Positions 34,822-44,585 of a DNA stretch of 64,000 nt are shown piece after piece; positions within the stretch are counted from its first letter, which is position 1; each line of letters begins with the position of its first letter. The stretch is from NCBI GenBank assembly GCA_021413825.1, contig JAIOPQ010000063.1:1-64000 (forward strand), in the 5' to 3' direction. A program made the position numbers and the translations under genes. The notes below the pieces were generated by a model. The model saw only the letters and a program-made list of their open reading frames with translations. It searched no databases and was not told the DNA's origin. The stretch comes from Spirochaetia bacterium (GTDB lineage: Bacteria; Spirochaetota; Leptospiria; Leptospirales; Leptonemataceae).

Positions 34822-36092
34822 TGACAGTCGAAATAATCAGCACATGGCTCTTTTTTGCAAACTGCCTTGGTCTCATCTTGATAACATTAACGTTGCTTAG
34901 ACTCCAGGACCATGCCCTCAAGTATTCATTCGCAGCAGTCATCACTACTGGCCTTCTTTACACAAATCCCCTGCTGGCGTTCTGGCTTCCTAACATTGAC
35001 ATGGACGCGCGATTGATGCTTTCACGCCTGGTGTTCACTGGTGTGCTCACCCTCGCAAACACGTTTGTAATATTCATAATTGTCTTCTGTCGTCTACAGG
35101 CGGAATTTAAACATTTCAGGTTCATTGCATTCCAGGCCAGCATCCTCGGGCTAATCACACTTGTGTGGACTGGCTTTCTTCCGGAAGGAATATATGTTCG
35201 TGAATCGGGTGAGTTTGCGCTCAATCAAGGATTGGCGCAGCGATTGTTTGTGGGCTCAAGTGTCCTCTATGCGACCTACATGGCATTCCTTGCCTGGCGC
35301 GGGTACACTGGAACACAGGAAGAAATCTTGCAATTCCAGATTCGCTATCTTATTGGAAGTGGCGTTGCCCTTGCTTTCATTCTGACAATTAGTAACGCAA
35401 TCCTGCCTTACCTCACGCAAAGGTCTTTCTTTGCCCCCGTTGCCATGCTCGAACTAACCCTGTACTGGAGCGGCGCTCTATTCATTCTGGTTCAAGGCCA
35501 GGTATTGCTTGTGCGCCAGGATTTTGCGCGGATACTCCGCGATCCCGCTATGGGCGACCATGGAACGTTATACGGCCTTCGTTCATTGCTCTATGCTTTT
35601 TCTTCCGTTCTCAAGACCGGAAGCCCCGTGGATGAAACGATTCGTTTTACCCTCCCACCCAATCGCCAACTTGCATTGCGTCTTGCTGCCGCGTCGGAGC
35701 CAGTCATTCAAAACTCTGACACTGTTCCGCTTGGCTGGTATGAAGGCCAGATGGACGAGCTACAACGCATTCGCGCTGAAAACTTTAGACTTTCAATTGC
35801 AGTGGAACAGGGACGTCAGTTGCTCCAACACAACGGTGCCCACCAAAGCGCAAACGAAGAGATCCGTAACATAGCAGCTCCGCAATCCAACGAAGACACA
35901 GGTTCCCTCTCGCCGCTTGAGGTGGCAGAAAAGGCCACCATATTAAACTACTTACAAAAGAATCGGTTCAATCAGGCACGAACAAGCCGCGAGCTTCAAA
36001 TTCGTCCCAATACGCTGATTATCAAAATGCGCAAATTTGGAATTGCGCGACCAGCTCCCAGGTCGCGTTCCCGCAAACAAGTTTCAGATTAA
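34818..36092 (+). CDS. Membrane protein with C-terminal Fis-type helix-turn-helix
   Basis: A 424-residue protein. Seven or so membrane segments fill residues 5-245, in the style of 7TM histidine kinase N-termini. After a linker with a short coiled coil (about 305-325) the C-terminus (about 370-412) is a Fis/NtrC-type helix-turn-helix: VAEKATILNYLQKNRFNQA, then TSRELQIRPNTLIIKMRKFGI. No kinase, receiver or AAA+ domain lies between, so this looks like a one-component membrane-bound regulator. It is translationally coupled to the unusual ketosynthase gene and might sense or control its product. Its end overlaps the convergent pirin gene by nine bases. Confidence 0.75.
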   Translation: MMTVEIISTWLFFANCLGLILITLTLLRLQDHALKYSFAAVITTGLLYTNPLLAFWLPNIDMDARLMLSRLVFTGVLTLANTFVIFIIVFCRLQAEFKHFRFIAFQASILGLITLVWTGFLPEGIYVRESGEFALNQGLAQRLFVGSSVLYATYMAFLAWRGYTGTQEEILQFQIRYLIGSGVALAFILTISNAILPYLTQRSFFAPVAMLELTLYWSGALFILVQGQVLLVRQDFARILRDPAMGDHGTLYGLRSLLYAFSSVLKTGSPVDETIRFTLPPNRQLALRLAAASEPVIQNSDTVPLGWYEGQMDELQRIRAENFRLSIAVEQGRQLLQHNGAHQSANEEIRNIAAPQSNEDTGSLSPLEVAEKATILNYLQKNRFNQARTSRELQIRPNTLIIKMRKFGIARPAPRSRSRKQVSD

Positions 36093-37115
36093 CGCAGCAC
36101 CAGACGGGGTTTCAACATGACCGTCCGCGTGGCGGGCGAACCTGCCCTGAGCTTTGTCATGGACGGGAGCGTCTTCTTTCCAGGGCCAACCGCCAAACGA
36201 CGTTAGGCGATAATCATCGAACGCTTGCTGGATTTCCTGCTGCGTATTCATCACAAACGGTCCATACCGAGCTACAGGTTCGCCAATCGGCCTGCCCTGA
36301 AGTAGTAGAATCTCACAAGGCTCACTGCCCGCTTGAATACTTGCGTCGGACTCTGGAACTAGTTGAACTGCAGTTCCAACTGTCGTGTCCGTCCCGGCAA
36401 TCGTTGCGCGATTTCCCTTGAAAAAGTAGATTACGCGATTGCTTCCGGGCCTCGCCGGCGGAAGAGTCCAGCTAGCGCCTGCTTCCATGCGAATTGTAAG
36501 AATCTTGATGTCAGATTCAGGCGAAGCAGCCCAGGAGTCTGGAGGCGGAACAACTCCCCTGGCCCCCGGAATTTCACCTGCATACACCAGGATTTCTGTC
36601 CTTTTGCCGGCGGGGTCCACAATATCAACACGTGGGATTGTTTCATTCCAGTACATTGAAAAATATGGCTGGGCCATTTTGTTTTTCATTGGGAGGTTCA
36701 GCCATATCTGGAAAAGCTCGGCTGGATTTCCATTTTCTTGATCAAGGAGTGGAAACATTTCAGAATGAACAATTCCCTTGCCAGCTGTCATCCATTGAAC
36801 ATCTCCTTTTCCAAATCGTGCGGCCGCGCCCAATGAATCGCTATGATCTATAAATCCACTGCGTGCGATTGTGATTGTTTCAAACCCACGATGTGGATGC
36901 TGTGGAAAGCCCGGGATCGAATCTCCGTGATACATGCTCCAGCCGTCTTTGCCGGAAAAATCATTTCCAATCTGACGACCTTCAAGGCTTGCAACGGGCG
37001 CTAGATGATCGTTCCCCTGCGGGTAAGCATCCTTGTGATGCGCGCAGAACAGAAAAGGATCCAGTGTGGGCCAGGGAATGGATTCGAGCGGCGCAGTTGC
37101 AATTATCGATGACAT
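36084..37115 (-). CDS. Pirin family protein
   Basis: A 343-residue double cupin. The metal-binding motif is intact (HPHRGFETITI, then TAGKGIVHSE with its His and Glu). Pirins bind iron; several act as quercetin dioxygenases and others as redox-sensitive regulators. The length is typical of longer bacterial forms. I start it at ATG 37115 (MSSIIATAP), with AAGG close upstream; a longer frame from 37205 would add a non-pirin tail. A decayed AraC gene lies 46 bases upstream on the same strand, and AraC-type regulators often control pirin genes. Confidence 0.9.
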   Translation of the reverse strand: MSSIIATAPLESIPWPTLDPFLFCAHHKDAYPQGNDHLAPVASLEGRQIGNDFSGKDGWSMYHGDSIPGFPQHPHRGFETITIARSGFIDHSDSLGAAARFGKGDVQWMTAGKGIVHSEMFPLLDQENGNPAELFQIWLNLPMKNKMAQPYFSMYWNETIPRVDIVDPAGKRTEILVYAGEIPGARGVVPPPDSWAASPESDIKILTIRMEAGASWTLPPARPGSNRVIYFFKGNRATIAGTDTTVGTAVQLVPESDASIQAGSEPCEILLLQGRPIGEPVARYGPFVMNTQQEIQQAFDDYRLTSFGGWPWKEDAPVHDKAQGRFARHADGHVETPSGAALI

Positions 37116-37161
37116 GTCCTTAATAAGAATATTCCCATTCCAATTTCCACAAGAATTTATT

Positions 37162-37446
37162 TTACCGAGCCTGACGGTCCCTGAATTCAGTCGGAGAGCA
37201 GCCAAACCGTGCTAAAAATACCTTATGAAATGACGATTTGGAATTAAAGCCCGCGGCGTATGCAATCGAAAGTATGGAACGATTGCGCTCTGTCTTCAGA
37301 AGCGTCGCAGTCTCATTGACAATTCTTCCAGACGAAGCAACAGGTAGCTTTGATCGAACTATAGACGAAAGAACATTGGTTCTGCCTGCATTGCAAGCGC
37401 TCACGTCGGCACTTTCCAACATTGAAAACTGGTACGGTGCGGCCAC
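37162..37446 (-). pseudogene. Remnant of an AraC-family regulator (C-terminal helix-turn-helix)
   Basis: The last 45 or so residues of this 94-residue frame (RNRSILSIAYAAGFNSKSSF, then HKVFLARFGCSPTEFRDR) are the second helix-turn-helix and end of an AraC DNA-binding domain. The residues before them do not match the first helix-turn-helix, and no sensor domain is seen upstream in any frame. It is therefore probably a truncated remnant next to the pirin gene that it may once have regulated. Confidence 0.65.
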
Positions 37447-37575
37447 GCGGCGCTTTGTTGCTCTTCAAATTGAATACAGCGATTCTCCATGATTGAAATA
37501 CGCTTCCCAATACAGCTTGTAGACTTGCCGTAGTTCAAAAACTAACGGCCCCAGGAAAAGCAAGGCGGACAACAA

Positions 37576-38004
37576 ATGACAGACTTTATTCTAGGCCAAC
37601 GTGATCACTTGATTTTGATCCGGGGCTTGATTGCAGTTTTAGCACTCGCTACACCAGTCAATGTGTTTGTGGCTATCATGGGCGGAGCTTCACCGGATGG
37701 AAAGGGATTCCTGCATTCGTTGGCATTGGTAGTTGGAATGGAACTGGGCTGCGTTCTTGGTTTCTTGCTAATTGCTCGAATGGTCGATTCGATTTTGATT
37801 CTTGGGCCGGCGTGGACTACGTTCAGTTACCTCGGAATATTTTTGGGTGCAATTGTGTTCGTAATCGGATTTAATGTTTTTGTAGATAATCTGTTCCAAT
37901 TTAAACAGGGCAACTATGCCCTTTCAATCTATGGACTGTTGGCTTTGTTGCTGTTCTGGGGCGCTGTGATTTTCCTGGGCGGATTGATTGGCCGCTTTGC
38001 GTGA
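37576..38004 (+). CDS. Four-segment membrane protein of unknown function
   Basis: A 142-residue protein with four hydrophobic segments (about 12-36, 45-67, 78-103 and 116-138) and short loops. No family is recognised. It contains few charged residues in the membrane, which gives no hint of transport. AAGG lies 12 bases before ATG 37576. It is a lone gene, convergent with the Cys-rich protein gene. Confidence 0.7.
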   Translation: MTDFILGQRDHLILIRGLIAVLALATPVNVFVAIMGGASPDGKGFLHSLALVVGMELGCVLGFLLIARMVDSILILGPAWTTFSYLGIFLGAIVFVIGFNVFVDNLFQFKQGNYALSIYGLLALLLFWGAVIFLGGLIGRFA

Positions 38005-38045
38005 GGCCGCTAGCAGTGAATACATTGGCTTACGCCTGAACAGTC

Positions 38046-38063
38046 GGGGCTTTTTGCAGCCCC
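38046..38063. terminator. Hairpin between convergent genes
   Basis: GGGGCT (38046-38051) and AGCCCC (38058-38063) pair around a TTTTGC loop; a further C-G pair extends it. It lies in the 66-base gap between the four-segment membrane protein and the Cys-rich protein genes and could serve both. No T-run on the plus side. Confidence 0.5.
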
Positions 38064-38070
38064 GCCAGAC

Positions 38071-38343
38071 TTACTTCACGGAATTCCAGGCGAATGCACG
38101 CGTTGGATCATTTGGAGCAGACGCTGTGCAGATTTTAGCATTTGCGGCTTTGGAGCACGATGAGCTTCCAGAAATCTTGCAACCAGCTTTGCTGCATGCA
38201 TCTCTGCTTCCACGGCATTGATTTTTGCCTGAGCAGGCTGCACTGCTTCCACTTCCACAGCTAAAACAGGTCTCCGCTTTGAGTTCCATCCACGCAGGCG
38301 TAACAAGAGCTCCGATCAGAATAAGGGTAAATAGTTTTTTCAT
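38071..38343 (-). CDS. Small Cys-rich exported protein with GKNxCxG motif
   Basis: A 90-residue protein with a signal peptide (MKKLFTLILIGALVTPAWM) and a mature part containing eight Cys, four of them in the first 30 mature residues (ETCFSC, AACSGKNQCRG). The GKNxCxG element recalls Cys-rich precursor peptides of the bufferin type that bind copper, but the processing enzyme (DUF692/MNIO) is absent in this window. Metal binding is an inference from the Cys content. A perfect GGAGG precedes ATG 38343, so the frame from 38418 is not needed. It appears to be a single-gene unit. Confidence 0.75.
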   Translation of the reverse strand: MKKLFTLILIGALVTPAWMELKAETCFSCGSGSSAACSGKNQCRGSRDACSKAGCKISGSSSCSKAANAKICTASAPNDPTRAFAWNSVK

Positions 38344-38414
38344 AGGTCCTCCGAATGGAGAAATTCTAGCATGCGAGCCGACTCTTGACAATAGGGAAAA
38401 ACATCCGATACGGG

Positions 38415-40454
38415 TCAATTTTGCTTAAACTCAATACCCAGGATTGTTGCATCGTCCTGCCTTGCCTGGCCATTCAAGAATCCATCCAGACCCTGGATTA
38501 CAGTTTCAATACTGTCTGTCAGGGTTCGATTCGCTTGAAGTTGCAGAATGTCTTGAACTCGATTTTCGCCAAACTCTTCGTTCGCCTGATTGAACTCCTC
38601 AAATATTCCGTCTGTAAAAAGATACAGACGACTTCCCGGTGCAAACTGAACCTCGTGCGCGGAATATTCAGCACTACGTAGAATTCCAATCATCTTCCCG
38701 CGCTTGTCGAGCAGTTCGGTTCTACCATTTCCCATTACCAGGGCAGTCGGATGCCCGGCCGATGCGTACTGCAACCTGCGATTCTTAGTATCAACGTCGA
38801 CAATCAGAGCCGTCAGAAAGCTCCTCAATGGAGCATAACGTTCCATGAATCCGGTATTAAACAGTTTCATCAAGGCACCGGGATCTACGTCCATGTCCTT
38901 GAGATTGTCGTAGAATCCCTTAATCGCCATTGTGATCAAAGCTGCCTGCACGCCGTGACCGGTAGCATCTGCCAGGAGGATTCGGTGAATGTGATCGTTT
39001 ACGCGACTCACAGCGTAGAAATCTCCACCGACTTCCGACATAGGAAGATATCTGGGCACGATTTCTAGAAGGTCTTTTGGACTTGATTGAACCAGAAGCG
39101 ACTGCTCCTGCACGGCCTTGGCCACGGAGAGATCCAGGCGAATTGTACCCAGCGTTGCGTTTAATTCTCGCGTTCTTTCCTTGACGTTTGCCTCAAGGCC
39201 TTCTGAAAATAGTTTTAACTCACCTGCAAGATTCTCAGCCTCCGTGAAGGCGCGCGCAAATTTTCTGGATAGTACTGCTCCCTGAAATACAATGAATATT
39301 AAAAAACCATAGCTTGACGAATACGGAACCTGATAGAGATACCCAAGAGTTTTAAGAATATCAATTATGATTGTTACCGCAAATAGCCCAAACCCAACCA
39401 GGAACAACCTGGCCCCGGGACGCCTGTGCGAAAACGCAGATACAAGGACATACACAAAGTAGCAAATGCCCAACAGGATTGTGATCTGAATTGGAAGAAG
39501 CGTATGACCATACACAGTCATCGGGAAAGCAACTGCAATTATCGCCGCGCCACCGAATATGGTTCGCATAACCAGACTCACTCTGCGTGAAAATTCCACA
39601 GGAAATAGGGATTCAATATACGATGTGAAAACAGAAGCGCCAGCGTAGAGCGTAAAGAATTCCAGCTTATGAACAAGTGTAAAAGGAATTACAGGCCAGG
39701 CGTCGAGTATGAGCCTTTCTCCAAGACTTACAGTTCGCAACGCCATTAGAATACAGAAACTGCCAAAGTAGAATGGTGTTGAATCCTTTCGGCGGTTCAG
39801 ATACAATCCTAGATGATAGAAGCCCATTGTGACAAGGGAACTGAACACTATAACATCAAGGACAAACTTCTTCCTTGCTGCTCGTTCGACTGCAGCCGCA
39901 GAACCAAGCTTGATAGTATTCCAGAGTCCTGCTTGAAAGAAATGAAAATTGGAAACATGAAATACAAGATCGAGCCGATGGGGTTGGCCCACCGGGATTT
40001 GCTTCAGCTGCACGGTTGCATGCCTGAGGAACGGAACTGAATCGGATTCTGATTTGCCAATTTGGCCATTTTCAGAGTGCAGGCCACCGTTCACATAGAG
40101 CTTGTAGGCTGTTGCGGCATTGGTCATTGCAAGCGCAAGATCCGGAGTAGATTCAGGGAGCAGAATGCGGACGCGGTAGGTTGCATAGCCGTAGGCAGGG
40201 AAACCCTGGTTCTGCCATTGGCCTGGAACATTGATAAGGCTGCGGTTACCGACAACTCCGGCATCTGGAGGCAAAAATTCCCTCCAATAAAACTCCCACT
40301 GCCCTTCCAAATTCAAAAGTGAATCAGACTTGAAATCCCAGGTGCGCAGGTCGATCACACCATCTGTAACCCTGGGAGTCACAGGCACTTCTCCCTGGCG
40401 ACAGCCCACTGCGCAGAATGCAAAGATTGCGGCAAGAATTGAGAGGGCTTTCAT
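38415..40454 (-). CDS. 7TMR-DISM receptor with PP2C/SpoIIE phosphatase output (second copy)
   Basis: A 679-residue protein. A lipoprotein signal ends at AVGC. The periplasmic part (about 30-185) has a jelly-roll look (LEGQWEFYWREFLPP, YGYATYRVRILLP), followed by seven membrane segments at about 200-405, a coiled coil (about 420-445) and a SpoIIE-type PP2C domain. The phosphatase motifs GGDFYAV, DATGHGVQAALI, GHPTALV and LFTDGIFEE are intact. Like the protein at 10544 it should dephosphorylate STAS antagonists, but the sensor half differs, so it probably reads another signal. The ATG at 40454 has a weak AGGGAA upstream. Confidence 0.9.
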   Translation of the reverse strand: MKALSILAAIFAFCAVGCRQGEVPVTPRVTDGVIDLRTWDFKSDSLLNLEGQWEFYWREFLPPDAGVVGNRSLINVPGQWQNQGFPAYGYATYRVRILLPESTPDLALAMTNAATAYKLYVNGGLHSENGQIGKSESDSVPFLRHATVQLKQIPVGQPHRLDLVFHVSNFHFFQAGLWNTIKLGSAAAVERAARKKFVLDVIVFSSLVTMGFYHLGLYLNRRKDSTPFYFGSFCILMALRTVSLGERLILDAWPVIPFTLVHKLEFFTLYAGASVFTSYIESLFPVEFSRRVSLVMRTIFGGAAIIAVAFPMTVYGHTLLPIQITILLGICYFVYVLVSAFSHRRPGARLFLVGFGLFAVTIIIDILKTLGYLYQVPYSSSYGFLIFIVFQGAVLSRKFARAFTEAENLAGELKLFSEGLEANVKERTRELNATLGTIRLDLSVAKAVQEQSLLVQSSPKDLLEIVPRYLPMSEVGGDFYAVSRVNDHIHRILLADATGHGVQAALITMAIKGFYDNLKDMDVDPGALMKLFNTGFMERYAPLRSFLTALIVDVDTKNRRLQYASAGHPTALVMGNGRTELLDKRGKMIGILRSAEYSAHEVQFAPGSRLYLFTDGIFEEFNQANEEFGENRVQDILQLQANRTLTDSIETVIQGLDGFLNGQARQDDATILGIEFKQN

Positions 40455-40549
40455 GCTGTGAGCTGTTCCCTGCGGACCAGACTATAATATCGGATTCTGA
40501 TGGGGAAACCAGGAGTGCCTGGAGTTTTTGCGGAACGTCAGGCGAAATA

Positions 40550-42625
40550 CTACTTTGTCAGCCCGTTTGTTCTGATCCAGGCAGCTATGCTGTCCCCTTT
40601 GATTGCTTTGGAATACAGGAAACCCTGCGCATTATCGCAGTGCAAATCGCGAAGCAGCTCTTGCTGATATTTCTCTTCAACTCCCTCTGCTACAACCGTC
40701 ATTCCAAGAGTCTGTGCCATGGCCGTAACAGATTTTACTATCTGATACGAATCAGGCGATTGATCATCGCCACTGATAAACGAACGATCAATCTTCAGGC
40801 AATCCACAGGCAGATCTTTCAAATAACTGAGCGAGGAGTATCCGGTTCCAAAATCGTCGATGGCAAGTTTGATGCCCATGCTCTTAAGCTTTCGCAATAC
40901 AACAAGAATCTCGTCCAGATCGCGGATGAGCATACTTTCCGTAATTTCAAGTCTAAGGCGCGCAGGTTCTAGATCGTAATAGTTCAAGGTTTTCAGGATC
41001 TCAGCGGGCAAGTCAATCTGAGTAAACTGCCTGATCGAAACATTAACGCTCATGACAAGATTTCTTAAACTCGAATCTTCATCCGTCCAGTGCCTGAGTT
41101 GCCTGCACGCTTCCATGATAACCCAGTTACCTATTGAAAGAATCAACCCTGTATCTTCTGCAATTGGAATGAATCGTTCCGGGGGCATCATTCCGTGTAC
41201 TGGATGTTCCCATCGCAAGAGGGCTTCAAATCCCTCCAGTCGATTCTGAGCAAGCGAAACGATTGGCTGGTAATGCAAGGATAGTTCTTCGCGCGTAAGG
41301 GCTTGCTTGAGGTCTGTTTCAATCTCCATAGTGGCCATCAGTTCTTGCTGCATTTCAATACTAAAAAACTGATAGGGCTTTCTGTGTTCCTTTGCGCGAT
41401 ACATTGCGATATCCGCGTCGCGCATCAACTCTTCTCCCGTAGCGTAGTCCTCTGTATTGATTACAATGCCCATGCTGCCCGATGTCTGAAGCACATGGCC
41501 CATGATGGAAACTGGTTCGCGCAGTAGGACCTGAATTCTATCCAGAATTGTAAGCACATCTTGTTTGGATTGAAATTCCTCAAGAATCAGGGCGAACTCA
41601 TCCCCACCCATTCGAGCAGCTGTGTCCACGGCGCGCACGCAGCTGCGCAAAATGTTTCCCACATGGCAGAGCAATTGGTCTCCCATAAGATGGCCCAGGG
41701 TATCGTTTATTTTCTTAAATTTATCCAGGTCCATGAGAACAAGCGCGAAATGATACGAATCGCGTCGCTTGCTCCGCTCAACAGCTCTATTCAACCGTTC
41801 ATTGAACAAATTCCGATTGGGAAGAGCGGTTAACGGATCATGAAACGCCTGGCGCGTGATTGTGTCTTCGTACGATTTTCTTTCTGTAATATCTTCATAG
41901 ATATAGTAGATTCCAGCGATTGCGTTTTCAATTATTACGGGAAACGCCTGCATGGTGACTGGAATTGCTCTGCCATCTTTGTGAAGGCGAATCGTCTCTT
42001 TCGGAACCGTAATTCCACTCAGGATTGCTACTCTGTAATTCTCGCTTTCAAGTAGTAGTTCTTTCGGAATGATTAATTCGCGAACGCTCCTCTGCCGGAT
42101 TTCACCTAACGAGTAACCAAATAGAAGTTCAAACGATGAATTGCATTCAATCACATTTCGATCTGCGTCCATAAGTACCATGGACAATGGAGAATTATAG
42201 AACAGTTGTTTGTAAAATGCGCGCTGCCTGTCCATTGCAGACTCGAGCAATTTGCGCTCCGTTATGTCTACAACCGTACCTTCGTAATATGAAATGTTGC
42301 CATCGGAATCCTTAACCTGGCGTGCATTCTCTGATATCCAGATTATGCTTCCGTCTTTTCTGCGAACCTGAGATTCAAACTGAAACACAGCACCGGTCGA
42401 TTCAACTGCATGAATGAATTCATCGCGACGGCGCGGATCTACATACAACTCAGTCCTAATGTTTTTAAAGTATTCAATCAGCTCTTCGCCGGAGACAAAT
42501 CCGTAAATTTCCGCCAACCTCAAGTTCACAAGCAGGTATTTTCCGGCAGGAGTAGTTAAGAAAATCCCTTCAACTGAATGATCAAAAAAACTGCGATATA
42601 CTGAATCGTCGGGCGGCGTGTCCAT
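40550..42625 (-). CDS. PAS-PAS-GGDEF-EAL c-di-GMP enzyme
   Basis: A 691-residue cytoplasmic protein. Two PAS/PAC units (about 5-125 and 130-250, each ending in a DITERK motif) are followed by a GGDEF domain with MGGDEF intact and by an EAL domain with EGFEALLRW, DDFGTGYSS and AEGVEE present. Both c-di-GMP synthesis and breakdown motifs look complete, so it could be bifunctional or biased by its PAS input. The I-site RxxD is not obvious. Spirochaetes use c-di-GMP to control motility and envelope state. It lies 95 bases upstream of the DISM-PP2C gene, on the same strand. Confidence 0.93.
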   Translation of the reverse strand: MDTPPDDSVYRSFFDHSVEGIFLTTPAGKYLLVNLRLAEIYGFVSGEELIEYFKNIRTELYVDPRRRDEFIHAVESTGAVFQFESQVRRKDGSIIWISENARQVKDSDGNISYYEGTVVDITERKLLESAMDRQRAFYKQLFYNSPLSMVLMDADRNVIECNSSFELLFGYSLGEIRQRSVRELIIPKELLLESENYRVAILSGITVPKETIRLHKDGRAIPVTMQAFPVIIENAIAGIYYIYEDITERKSYEDTITRQAFHDPLTALPNRNLFNERLNRAVERSKRRDSYHFALVLMDLDKFKKINDTLGHLMGDQLLCHVGNILRSCVRAVDTAARMGGDEFALILEEFQSKQDVLTILDRIQVLLREPVSIMGHVLQTSGSMGIVINTEDYATGEELMRDADIAMYRAKEHRKPYQFFSIEMQQELMATMEIETDLKQALTREELSLHYQPIVSLAQNRLEGFEALLRWEHPVHGMMPPERFIPIAEDTGLILSIGNWVIMEACRQLRHWTDEDSSLRNLVMSVNVSIRQFTQIDLPAEILKTLNYYDLEPARLRLEITESMLIRDLDEILVVLRKLKSMGIKLAIDDFGTGYSSLSYLKDLPVDCLKIDRSFISGDDQSPDSYQIVKSVTAMAQTLGMTVVAEGVEEKYQQELLRDLHCDNAQGFLYSKAIKGDSIAAWIRTNGLTK

Positions 42626-42767
42626 ACTTCTGTTGTTTCATCAAGCATATTGCGTGCCAGCTTTACCCTCACAAACACGTCTTGAAGCAGATCAATCGTA
42701 GCTTGATTGCATCGGAAAGGGAACAATGCCCTCAAATCAGGCAGTTTTCCGGACTAACATTTCTGGT

Positions 42768-44585
42768 TCAGCGCATGATTTGAAAATAAGCGAGGATCTT
42801 TGTGTCGGGCTGCTGCGTAAGATAAACCCTTCCGCCAAATCGGCCGGCTGGAGGCACAGAAAATCTGAAGCTGAGCGTATCCCCATCCTGGGTAACCGAA
42901 CAACTCCTGGGGATTGCTTTTCCAGACGCGTCGTACAACATACAACCCAGCTCAGGCGAACGTTTGCCGACTGCGCGGAGGGTTACGTCTCCTTTTTCAT
43001 TGGCAAGTGTGTCGTCCAGAAACGAGAGACCACTCTCGACAAATGCTCGCGTCAGAATCATTTCTCTCATTGGGGGAAACGGTTTGTTCTCTCCTTTCGC
43101 GTCGAGTCGTACAATTGCCAGATTCTGCATCGATCCACCAGGCTGATCCGGAATGCGCGTTTGTAGTTTAATGAAATATGTACGAGCGTCTGGTAATCTA
43201 TAATAGAAGCGAATTCTCTCATGCGACCTGAACGACGGCAGTACTGCGCCCGGAATGGTCTTTCCGTCTGTCCCGTACACAACTGAGGTCACGAATGAAT
43301 CCGATCTTGAAACTTCAATCCAGGGAAATCCGGAAACCGGAGCAAAATCACTTCCAGAAATTCTAATGCGTTGAAAATCCAACAATGAATTGGAAAAAAG
43401 TTTTCCAGACACATCCGGTAGAATGGGACCAGGCTGATTTGCAATCAGAGTAAATGCGTGAACGAGTCCGAACTTGCGTGTGTCGCCTGCTTCTCTTGCC
43501 TGCAGATAGACCTTATACCTCCCGGCTCGCGGGACCGTATAGCTACAACTAACCTGATCGGATTTCTCCCGCACACAAAACGCGCGCAGGTTCATTTCTG
43601 ATTTAGATATTTCACCTTCCTCTTCATTTTGATTGCGGTTGGCATCTTGCGAATCGTCGAAAGACTCGGAGGTATCGGGAACAATTTGGGGAAAAAACAA
43701 AACATTCAGCGGTGCCTTGAAGTTCAGGCCAAAAATTGGTTTATTTGATTCTGCCACGTCAAACAACTTTTCTAATGATCCACCCTCAAAATCACGGCGA
43801 CCTTCGCGAAATTGTTTGAGTGTAGAAGCATCGTACTCAATTGAATGCTTATGATATAGAACTGTTACGCGGGGCATTGCACTGAACTGCTCGCGCGAAA
43901 TAGCATTGCTCAGGAATTGCTGACGTTCTTCCAGCGGAAGATTGATTAACAGTTTGGCCTGGGGTTTGATAAATAGAAATACATCGTGATACACTTTCTT
44001 GGGTGTAAATGCTCCATGCTTGTAAGTAAAGCGACCATCGGCAGTTGTATCGACATAGTACCATTTGCCCTGGATGTTTACCGCATTCCATACATGATGA
44101 CAGTCGCGTTTTGAGGATTTGATCCAGCATGTTTTTGAATTTCCAGTAACGATCTCTGTCTTGAGACCTGCAAGCGTTGCCATCTTCATAAAAAGGGCGC
44201 TGAATCCGCCGCATGTGGTCCGCTTGAGACGGACAAGGTCGTTTACCTTTCTGCTGCCCTGATCGCTCAATCCAAGAAGTAAATCACTGTCATAGGCTAT
44301 ATTATCTGTAATCCAGTCATGGATTCGCTTTGCTCTAAGGAATTGATCTTCCGTATCGTGAGTCAAAAATTGCACCAGCTGAACGAGCCCGCTCTCAGGA
44401 TCTGTTACGAGCGCTTTCTGAATTTGTTCAGGAACTGTTAGGGAAACAGAATCTGGAATGTTTGTTCGATGAGTCGCACTGACATCATCCGCGGCCAGCC
44501 TGTCTGCAAGCAAACTGGATGGTAGAGTCCAGCCAAAAGCGAGTACACCGAATACCAGCGGCTTAATCGAGCTATTCATCTTCAT
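42768..44585 (-). CDS. Transglutaminase-like exported protein
   Basis: A 605-residue protein with an N-terminal signal (PLVFGVLAFGWTLPSSLLA). A transglutaminase-like cysteine protease fold lies at about 70-190, with the catalytic triad Cys125 (TTCGGFSALF), His163 or His164 (CHHVWNAV) and Asp179 (YYVDTT). The order and spacing match the kyphoscoliosis-peptidase/transglutaminase-core group. The remaining 400 residues are beta-rich and may hold Ig-like or C-terminal domains. It could cleave or crosslink envelope proteins. Its ATG overlaps the end of the small upstream gene by 14 bases. Confidence 0.82.
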   Translation of the reverse strand: MKMNSSIKPLVFGVLAFGWTLPSSLLADRLAADDVSATHRTNIPDSVSLTVPEQIQKALVTDPESGLVQLVQFLTHDTEDQFLRAKRIHDWITDNIAYDSDLLLGLSDQGSRKVNDLVRLKRTTCGGFSALFMKMATLAGLKTEIVTGNSKTCWIKSSKRDCHHVWNAVNIQGKWYYVDTTADGRFTYKHGAFTPKKVYHDVFLFIKPQAKLLINLPLEERQQFLSNAISREQFSAMPRVTVLYHKHSIEYDASTLKQFREGRRDFEGGSLEKLFDVAESNKPIFGLNFKAPLNVLFFPQIVPDTSESFDDSQDANRNQNEEEGEISKSEMNLRAFCVREKSDQVSCSYTVPRAGRYKVYLQAREAGDTRKFGLVHAFTLIANQPGPILPDVSGKLFSNSLLDFQRIRISGSDFAPVSGFPWIEVSRSDSFVTSVVYGTDGKTIPGAVLPSFRSHERIRFYYRLPDARTYFIKLQTRIPDQPGGSMQNLAIVRLDAKGENKPFPPMREMILTRAFVESGLSFLDDTLANEKGDVTLRAVGKRSPELGCMLYDASGKAIPRSCSVTQDGDTLSFRFSVPPAGRFGGRVYLTQQPDTKILAYFQIMR

